Part shown: positions 49,701-64,000 of the stretch, piece by piece | Layout of the letters: each line of letters starts with the position of its first letter | How positions within the stretch are numbered: position 1 is the first letter of the stretch | NCBI GenBank assembly: GCA_914767715.1 | Contig: OU612065.1 | Coordinates: 5,144,001 to 5,208,000 of the forward strand | Origin: Membranipora membranacea | Lineage: Eukaryota; Bryozoa; Gymnolaemata; Cheilostomatida; Membraniporidae | DNA: 64,000 bases | Direction of reading: 5' to 3' | Made by a program: the position numbers and the translations under genes | Notes under the pieces: generated by a model | What the model saw: the letters and a program-made list of their open reading frames with translations, nothing else | What the model was told of the DNA's origin: nothing | The model's database searches: none

Positions 49701-51389
49701 TACGAGGACTCCGGGCAACTTGCGTCCCTCTTTAGGGGCAGCCCACCCTCTGTTTTGTCATAAACAGGGCACTTATACCTTTATACAGAATTTAACATCT
49801 TCCCATAATTGAGTACAGAGACAGAAGTCCAGATTGAACACAACCTTGGTTGACCAAATAGCTGGTGAAGGTGTACACAGCTCGCTAGTGATTCAATTTA
49901 TTTTACTAAGGTTATGGGTTTTCTATTTTGGCATACACCATACACAACTATTCTTTAGAATTTAGCTCTATGGAGGAGGTTAGAAAAATGTATCAAACAG
50001 CATATGGGCCAGAGGCATTTGTGTGTATTTTTATTGAGCTTATCACAGAACTAATATCATTATCTCTACTTTTTCAGGTGAACAGACCAATATCTATGAA
50101 GAAAGATGGTATCCAGACGCGCAAGAGGAAACCAAAAGGCAGCAGCAGTGGTGGAAAGTCTGGAAAATCCAGCTCTAGCAATAACAATTCAAGTTCAAAC
50201 TCTAGTCATCTACCAACGATCCCTTCAAACCCCCAGGACAGTAAGTTTGTTCCTTCTTATCCGACATGGTGACACTGACTTGTTGATTCTGGTTAAATTA
50301 ATATTTACTCACAAACTGCTCGATCTGTTCTGACATATTCGGAGCTCATTTGCTGATACCATTTAGAACTAAATAATCTCATTCTTTAACAAAACAAACC
50401 AAAAACTTGAAAATTGTTGGCAGCTAGAGGAGACAATATAATAATTGCAAAGATGTGTATTTTTCAGGCTCTGCAGCTCTTCTCCACTCGGCTATGCCGT
50501 ATACCACACCCTTCAATCACTCGGGTCATGTATCACACCCATCACAGACCCTCCCTAGTATGAAATACCTGACCACATCAGGACTGAGTCCACAAATAAC
50601 TGGTGTACCTGCTGCCCATATGACGACATCAGGCAAAGATGACTACACAAGGTAAACATATTATGTTACATCCAGCGTAGACGGAAAGTTTATCACATGC
50701 ATTCAAGACTCAACTAAAAAATATAGAAATCTGATCTTAGATAGAACTAGCAGAGCATTCATTATTTCGGTGTTTAATATAACCCAACTCAGATGCACAG
50801 TCTTTTCATAGTGTTCTTATAAAACAATTGAATGTAAATCATGTTTCACAATCGACAGCCAAATTAGGAGTTGTCTTCCCATTTAAAATTAGGTGTACAT
50901 TACCAACCCCATGCATAGAAAATAGAAATTGATATCAAGTCTGCGGTGATTTTACTTGTTTTTAACACATGATCCCGCCCTGGTTTCCATGTAAGGCCAG
51001 CCAATTAAGGTTTTTCCTGGATTTATAACATGAATATCCGTAGTATCGTAGACTTGTAGCTTTGGCACCAATAAATCACGACAGACATGCAGTGATAACT
51101 ACTACGCTATTCTCAATCTGGATGTTCTTCAATGAAGCACCCTTGCCTGGCAGCTTGCCTGCATATGGAATTGTTCTTACAAATGATTAATTAAATTAGT
51201 TAACAAGTGTTTTTCTGGTCATGCAGGTACAGAGATTCCTATGCTATGCAGCAGTTCTATCCGGCTGTCCCACCACACATAGTTGGAGCCATGTCACTTA
51301 AGTCTGATAGCAAACCAGTAATACCAGCTAATGGAATCAGCCACATAAAGGAAGAAAAGCCGCACCCAACAGCTGCCATAAAGGAGTGA
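46711..51389 (+). CDS. GATA-type two-zinc-finger transcription factor, second of a tandem pair
   Basis: Seven coding exons join in phase: 46711-47321, 47497-47693, 48763-48962, 49399-49527, 50078-50240, 50468-50651, 51227-51389; 548 aa from the first ATG. ATGs at 46768 and 46798 are alternative starts (519 aa from the latter). The N-finger has Cys282, 285, 303 and 306 ([13 protein letters not shown]); the C-finger has Cys347, 350, 368 and 371, followed by [20 protein letters not shown]. The N-terminal region carries VENFFSNL at about 122-129, similar to the short acidic-aromatic motif near the N-terminus of GATA1/2/3, while [10 protein letters not shown] and RKRKPK look like GATA4/5/6. The linker after the N-finger is unusual ([17 protein letters not shown]). 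Ser/Asn-rich and Pro-rich tracts follow. The C-terminus has two possible sumoylation sites (IKEE, IKE). A U2-headed SINE sits in the intron after the C-finger exon. Confidence 0.92.
49537..49778 (+). mobile_element. SINE-like retroposon with a U2 snRNA-derived 5' head
   Basis: A 224-bp insert (49546-49769) is bounded by perfect 9-bp direct repeats, CACTTATAC at 49537-49545 and 49770-49778, as left by LINE-mediated insertion. The insert starts with CTTCTCGGCCTATTGGCTA (from 49547), and the match to the U2 snRNA 5' end extends over about 24 nt with one mismatch. The following sequence is not U2. The right end has an inverted repeat (CTGTTT..AAACAG, 49750-49767) and no poly-A tail. It lies only about 10 nt past the 5' splice site of intron 4 of the second GATA gene, in sense orientation. 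Known snRNA-headed SINEs (SINEU, described in crocodilians) have this design. Confidence 0.7.
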
Positions 51390-52804
51390 ACAAGTTTTGG
51401 AGTAGGGCGCATGCATCTAGAGAGTTTCTTTTAAGAATTATACCCGATTCTATGTAGGCGCAGTGGTGGCCATTGACTTGCTGAGGGAGCAGAGACAAAA
51501 ATGCAAACTCAAACATGAGGAATTCGCTCAGCAGATTGTTCTCTACGCATTGATGTTATGATTTGACATCACCTGAGCTGAAACTCCAGAAAGGCTATAT
51601 ACCACATAAATAGACCTTCTCATAATACTATTTTCGAACTTTAACCGCCATACTTTTACTGAATGAAGAGACTGCTATCAAGTTCAACCGTTTCCACCTG
51701 CTTGAAGTTTTTTACCGGAGGCTAAACAGATTATGCTTAGTCTAGGTATGAAATACCTGATGAGAGTATAGTTTATTATCAGATCTGATATTACCATGTG
51801 ATGATAATAATAATGGATCAAGGGGTGCTCTGGGTAAAAATGGTTGCAGGTTGTATAGTGCTTGTCAAGTCACATTCCCTTAACTCATTATCTGGCTAGG
51901 CGGTCCCTTGAGCCAGCTGGACACCCACGACATGTTTTTCACTTCACAGTTCAGGACAGACCAATCATGATCATAGGCTAGCATAGAGTTAGAACATGAA
52001 TGTATCTATTATATTTATTTTACCTGTGATGTTTTGTATTTTCTTTCATTCTTATTCGTATTGTTGATAAATTATTAATGCCACAACTTTCAAGACTGTT
52101 GATTCTGTTAAATAGCTTTAATCAAAATTTTAATTGACAGAGAGAAAATTATTTATATTTTTGCGAATACAATCCATTAAACACAGTACCAACATCAGTT
52201 TCTGATCACAGGACATTGGTGGTGCTAGGTTCAACAAAATCTGATAATGACGATTCTAACCAACTGTCATGATAAGAGAGTTTGACCAGTGAATGAATGT
52301 CTTGTTGAGTTGTGTCACCGGAAAGTATTATCATAAGCATGTACTGTGAAATAGTAAAGCATCATCAACGAAAGAATATACCTGGTTTTGTACATGATAG
52401 AGAAACTTAGACAGAAACATCATGGATTGGCTAGTCCTATCATTCACACAATATTAACAAGGCATTTCCATTCGAACAAGCATATGACATTTACATGTTT
52501 AACAGCGAAGCCAAACACAGCATAATAAGCTAGGTGGTGCTTTAAATAACTTTGTTTCTACCTACTACAGATCTGTCAGCACAATCCACAATATAACATG
52601 AATGGTAAATATATAATAAACACAAACTCATTATCTAAAGGCTGGTCAGTGAAGTTTGAAAGATGAAAGCCAGCTCTGCCGCTGCCCCGTGCCACAGTAC
52701 AGTAGTTGATGAGGTGATAGAATGCTGGTTACTCAGTGGTGGACGTAAGTGTATATGTTCCTGTTATCGGGTTGCGCGTTGAGATGAAAATATTGACTGA
52801 CTCA
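51390..52804. other. convergent 3' flanks of the second GATA gene and a 14-3-3 gene
   Basis: 1.4 kb without coding sequence where a plus-strand and a minus-strand gene end facing each other. Candidate polyadenylation signals are AATAAA at 52615-52620 (plus) and TTTATT at 52014-52019 (minus). If both are used, the 3' UTRs overlap by about 600 bp. Confidence 0.4.
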
Positions 52805-55690
<2,886 letters not shown>

Positions 55691-57724
55691 TGTGTATGAC
55701 AGTTGAGTAAGACAAGAAATAACAATGAGTAAAAGTGGATAGTAGTAGTAGTGATGATGGCGTTTGCCCTAATTTTTTTCAAAAAGGAAGTGGTGACCAG
55801 TTTACCACTATATTCTTTAACACCCTATTATAGAAAATAATTCTTTTATTCTATAAATATCTGATTTATAAAGCATGTATTAAATATAAAAAATATATGT
55901 TAGAATAGATTACACTGTTCAAGTGTATTCCGAGCAAAATAATATCTTTTAATGTCAAAATGAGGGATAAAATATTTTGTATTCCTACACACTTGTCTCT
56001 CAGCTCCATTAATTCGTTTTAAATTATAGGAAAATTTATGTTGTTGTTTAAATCACTGATTTTTTGGTTTCAAATATAGCTATTGAATTGTCTAAAAAAA
56101 TGTTGCTGAAGAAAAAGAAAACATTACTGATAGAGAGTATAAAACCTAATGCTGTTTCCGGAATTCCCCATAGGCCACGCCCCACACAGAACATGTGGTA
56201 GTAGAAAGTTTGGGAGATCTTTACAGAACAGCACAAATAGTACTCTTTACAAAGACCAGCCTGATAGTGATAGTCAATCATCTATGAGAACTAGTGTAAA
56301 AAAGCTCGGGTGATAAACTGAAATATAATTACACAAGGTATATTTATATTGTGTAATATTTCGAGGGGTATTTATAATTATTTATTAGTTAGGTGGTGGT
56401 ACTGGTAACACAACAACCAACCAAGGAGGAGTTTTTTACTCCTTGTTGTAACAACTAACAACAAAGTTTTACTGTTACTGTTAGGTTGGCAATTAATATA
56501 CTAGTTACTGAAACTATGTAAGCTTTATGAAAACCTCAAAAAATAAATGAGTCATCTCCAGTGACAAGACTAGAAGAGTATCTTATGCTCTGACTGACAG
56601 ACTACCTCCTCCTCTTCACATAGATAGATAGATAGAAAGAGAAGTGGTGCCAGTGGTAGTCCTATCAATCAACCATAGGTCCTACTATCTGTTAACTACA
56701 CAAATCAATAGCCATGCCAGTCATCAGTCACTGCGACTCATTGCTACTGCAGTGGATGATGCTTTATATAAATTATATTTAATTTATCTACATATAATCC
56801 ACCAAATCCATGAAGCCTAAGCCTGTTTTACTAATCATTCTAATCTAATAGATTAGCAAATCATATGCTTTACAACAGTAACAGACACCATTGCTTGCAG
56901 GGTACTGTGAGTATGTGAAAAGTAAATATAATTGAAGCTGTTGAAGATCCTCTACTTGCACTGCATATTATATATAGCCGACAGATCATGCTCTGCTCTC
57001 TCCTCCTTCTCCCTCATAACTTTACGTTTTGTGCTACATCTAATTCTAGGTACCAATCCTTTAAATCGCACACAACACTTTTAGAGATGCTGTTAGCTCT
57101 GAGTCTATGGCCAACACACTGTGCCCTGCCAACACAGTCCTACTCCGACAATCATGTCTTTGTGGTCTGAACTGACAACAAAATATTGTTACCCCCACCC
57201 ACAACATAAGACAATGAGTGATATAAGGTTTTTACCTAACACCAGAAGTTCTATCTAACTACAGCTCAGTCTAAATACACCCAGATCAGCTCTTCACTTC
57301 TCAGACAAGCATCCATCACTGCTGCCATTTATTCTTATCTGCACAGTCAAGGAGTAGAATGATCTGTCATTTGCTGGTAATCTGCATAGTCTGTTATGTG
57401 TCTCGTGAAAGGAGGTTTATGATCGATAATAAGTTGCAAAAAAAGAAATATAATGTCAGAACTGGAGAGGCCGTCGTTGGAAACCTGCAAACATCAGGTA
57501 TATCATAAACACATTGACCCCTTATGAAATGATGTCTTCAATTGTAGATTGGAGACAGCGGATACCGAGCGAAAGACGCAAGGTTGCATATACTGTTCGC
57601 AATTCCCTACTACTGAAAGTTTGATTAATATCTGTGAAAGCGGCATCAAACAGGGCAGAACAGAGGCTGCACTAACCCAGAAAGAGGCTTTCTAGTCTCG
57701 TGTCTATTTTACCGAATTCTCACA
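55691..57724. other. divergent intergenic region between a 14-3-3 gene and MRTO4
   Basis: 2 kb separating start codons that face away from each other (14-3-3 at 55690 on minus, MRTO4 at 57725 on plus). It should contain both promoters and the 5' UTRs. No TATA box could be chosen with confidence, no CpG-rich core is evident, and a short (ATAG)n run lies near 56622-56638. No coding exon was found; the open frames at 56048-56281 and 56988-57170 lack recognisable features. Confidence 0.45.
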
Positions 57725-60112
57725 ATGCCGAAGTCTAAGCGCGACAAAAAAAGTGAGTGAAAACACCTGAGTCCTAAATGATTCAATTAAGTTACTGTAT
57801 GTGCTAATCAGTGTTCAAAACAAGCTGCATGATTTGTTATACATGAACCGCAGTTGATAAATTATTGTTAAAAAGATTAGTTATGTCCTATTTTAGTTTT
57901 TCATTTGTGCATGAAACAAATTAGAGGCTCAATATTGTTTTGGATCCGATGTGGATTGTTTGATGAAGAGAATTATTTTGTGTTTTAGTTTCACTCACCA
58001 GAACACAGAAGAAAGGCATTCAGTTGAAACAGACGCTGGTTGATGAGGTAGAATAATTACATGTGTTCTGTTATATCAGGATCAGAGGAGACTGTTTTAG
58101 TTTTGTGGTACAATGGTTGTTACCTTGGGAGCCAAATCATCGCAATCACTTCACTAAAAATCCTTTTGATAAGCCATTTGCAAATTGCAGAATACATAGA
58201 GCAACATCAAGCAGCAGGCAATATGGGGACAGGACCTCAAGAAGTCTTTAATTGAAACACCCCCTGACTCACACCCTGATGTAATGTGATAGCTAACAGT
58301 GATTTTTACTTGATGGATGTTATGAGTAAGGTGCAAAGAGCAAGGAGCATATCTTCTATCTGTTCATTTCTCGAATCTCGATGTTTTTCTCCTCCTTCTG
58401 TTGGTACTTGGTGATATGTAAATGGTCAGTGTGAGCTATATATGATATGAATAATCTACTTTGGTTTTAGATCAGAGATTGTTTAGATAAATATGCCAGG
58501 TTGTTCACATTTTCCACATACAATATGAGAAACTCCAAATTAAAAGATGTTCGTCAGGAATGGACACACAGTAGGTAAGCAAACTAGAAAGTAATATTTT
58601 TCCCTTTTTTTCAAAACATGATATGTAGCCAGAAATAATCCCACTTACTTGCCTGTATAGTATGACTATTCTGTAAGCCTGTGAAGCCCCATATTATTAA
58701 CTACCTGGTGTTTGTTGCAGGTTTTTCTTTGGAAAGAACAAAGTGATGGCGATAGCTTTGGGTAAATCTGCCGATGATGAATACAAGGACAATCTCCACT
58801 CTATCAGCTCTGAACTAAAGGGCCAGACTGGTCTACTATTCACTAACAAGACTAAAAAAGAAGTCCTACAGTAAGCTATAACTCGAGTTCAGGATTCTCC
58901 CTGATCCTGATCCTCCTATTTGCCTGCATTTCAACTGCCTCTCCACTTGGGTTTGATGAGAAGCAACTTAAAATGTGAACAAACAGAATTCATATCACTC
59001 CCCCAAGCCAGGGTTTCCAGCCTGTTTTTAATCATATTTTAGCATTGTCAATTTCAAACACTTGGAATTACCTTTCCTTCTCTGTAGATTACTATATTGA
59101 ATATCTCCAAATGACTAATTAATCCTGTTTGACTTTGTTATAATGAAAGAATGAGTAATGCTGCTAGTTAGTGAATGCAGTTTGGTTTACTTGTACTAAC
59201 TGGCCGTTACTGTATGTAGCCTTCATTTTCGTTAAAAGCCGATGTTGGTAGCTGAATTTACCGTATTATTTCAGATGGTTCAAGTCATATAGAGAGTTAG
59301 ATTATGCCAGATCAGGCTCAGAAGCTTTACAAACAGTGGTGCTAGAACCTGGACCTCTCAAAGAATTCTCACATGCCATGGAACCCCAACTTAGGAAACT
59401 TGGCCTCCCTACAGCGCTCAAGCGTGGGGTAATAACTCTAGAGCGGGACTACACAGTGTGCACAAAAGGCGCAATCCTGACACCCGAGCAGGCTCAGATA
59501 CTGGTATGTTCTTCCAATACTAATAAAAAGATCTAAAAACAGTAATCATAAACTAAATAATAATATAACATGGGACTATTATAAACAGTCTTCATATCCT
59601 CCTCGGTGCTGCAAGGGTAAGATGTATTTATCACAGCCTAATTGACTCCACTCACCTTGCTGCTCCTTGTAGAAACTGTTCTGTCATCCCATGGCTGAAT
59701 TCCACTTCACACTGGTTACCATGTGGAGTAACGATGGAACAATAAAGCGTATAGACCAGGAGGATACCACAAATCTAGAGCCAGCTGTCCGAGTGTCAGG
59801 TAAGGCAGCTGTTAGGTGTAATCAATAGGACGAGTGAAGCAGTCTATCAATATTTCCTGTGTGTAGGTGATAACATACCTTACATGGAATAGAGAAGTTT
59901 GAAAATATATTTTGATGAGGGATGAGTTTGGTTTTGCAGTGAAGCTTATTATTCAGCAGCCAAGAATTTTCCTCTCACTTTAGTCGACTAGGTACTGCTT
60001 GGTTGTGGTCATCAATTACTAATTTAAATATTTACAATTAATTCCAGCGCCTGATTCTGGTCCTAATGAGGCAGCTGATGATGACGATGATATAGAGAAC
60101 ATGTCAGATTAA
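57725..60112 (+). CDS. MRTO4: MRTO4, mRNA turnover protein 4 homologue (ribosome assembly factor)
   Basis: Nucleolar P0-like protein that occupies the stalk base of pre-60S particles until replaced by ribosomal P0. Seven exons join in phase: 57725-57752, 57989-58047, 58471-58574, 58721-58870, 59275-59503, 59673-59799, 60048-60112; 253 aa, against 239 in human. The diagnostic N-terminus MPKSKRDKK is followed by a Ser-Leu-Thr segment. Other family blocks are [14 protein letters not shown] (about residues 48-61), [54 protein letters not shown] and [12 protein letters not shown]. The C-terminus is acidic ([11 protein letters not shown]). Unlike ribosomal P0 it lacks the long acidic P1/P2-binding tail ending in FGLFD, which supports the assembly-factor call. 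It lies between two 14-3-3 paralogues on the opposite strand. Confidence 0.96.
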
Positions 60113-60754
60113 CTCACTCAGACTCAGTGATGTTTGTCTCTGCCCTGTAACACCGCTAGATCAGGAGGAAGGAGATCTTACACAGGCTGTGACTACACGA
60201 TCCTCAGACCAAATCCACTTTATGACCATTCTATTGTTACAAAGTACCTGAATTCCAGTCTGATTTGTCTCATTATGCAATGTTAATTCAATTTTATTAC
60301 TGCTCCAAAAATAAAAATGATCATTGACCGGAACGTAAATGGCTAAAATATAATGTAGAAGAAGATACATAGGAAACAGAGAACAAATATTACAAAAGAT
60401 TAGAGAGCTCATTCAACTAGTCCAAAGTTGTAACATATTTGACAGACAAGATATTCGGCTTATAACACATTATGCTGAGATGAGTCTTGGTTAAATACTG
60501 TCTATTGAAACTTCAGCTGTAGAAGAAAATGGAACGCAATAAACAAAGTGAAAACGTCACACAATAGTTATAAAATTGAGAAGGGTGAAGACAGAGCGAG
60601 TATTCACTAGTGATTGTGTCATTAAAAAAAGCTGCAGTCGCATTCTTCATAGTGCAGTAATCACAACAAAATAGCGTGCACAAAATACTGCAGGGAAAGC
60701 GAGAGAGCCAGCAAGCGTTGATCTGTCGCATGGAGATTCAGCTGTCCTATATGT
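60113..60754. other. convergent 3' region of MRTO4 and the second 14-3-3 gene
   Basis: 640 bp between two stop codons facing each other. Plus-strand AATAAA occurs at 60310-60315 and again near 60537. The only nearby minus-strand AATAAA (TTTATT on plus) is at 60293-60298, within 20 bp of the first plus-strand signal, so the two transcripts probably overlap at their ends. No other feature is seen. Confidence 0.5.
60293..60315. terminator. paired opposing polyadenylation signals
   Basis: TTTATT at 60293-60298 (AATAAA for the minus-strand 14-3-3 gene) and AATAAA at 60310-60315 (for MRTO4) lie back to back between the convergent genes. Confidence 0.45.

Positions 60755-64000
<3,246 letters not shown>

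Overview
The window is animal nuclear DNA. Genes are split into many short exons with GT..AG introns of roughly 100 bp to 2 kb, the sequence is AT-rich, and decayed LINEs, MITEs and microsatellites lie between and inside genes. A RYBP/YAF2 Polycomb protein, two two-fingered GATA factors side by side and 14-3-3 proteins point to an invertebrate bilaterian; the phylum cannot be fixed from this alone. Exon joins were made by hand from splice signals and reading phase. All seven gene models read through without internal stops.

Layout, left to right. 1-4.47 kb: mostly non-coding, with an 11-bp minisatellite and a 129-bp foldback element. 4.47-5.81 kb (+): a compact four-exon RYBP/YAF2 homologue. 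7.94-25.35 kb (-): two head-to-tail paralogues of an ACSF2-like acyl-CoA synthetase (ANL superfamily). Each has 14 exons with the same intron positions and phases, so they are a tandem duplication; a nearly identical block carrying a TATA box lies upstream of both. 25.35-34.7 kb: a repeat-rich gap holding a TTAA-flanked MITE, LINE fragments, foldbacks, a microRNA-like hairpin and a possible small unidentified gene. 34.7-43.04 kb and 45.9-51.39 kb (+): two tandem GATA-type zinc-finger genes. 52.8-55.69 kb (-): a complete 14-3-3 gene. 57.7-60.1 kb (+): MRTO4, a ribosome assembly factor. 60.75-64 kb (-): a second 14-3-3 gene, cut by the window edge. The two 14-3-3 genes share intron positions and enclose MRTO4.

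The strongest unusual signal is in an intron of the second GATA gene. A 224-bp insertion is bounded by perfect 9-bp direct repeats and begins with the 5' end of U2 snRNA; it reads as a retroposed, U2-headed SINE. Also notable are the conserved upstream block of the two synthetase paralogues, the shared change at their A10 catalytic-lysine position, the TTAA-flanked MITE, and a textbook G-quadruplex motif in a GATA intron.

The genes are not one pathway. They are housekeeping and developmental genes (chromatin silencing, lipid activation, cell-fate transcription, phospho-protein binding, ribosome biogenesis), with two local tandem duplications and one adjacent pair of GATA paralogues.
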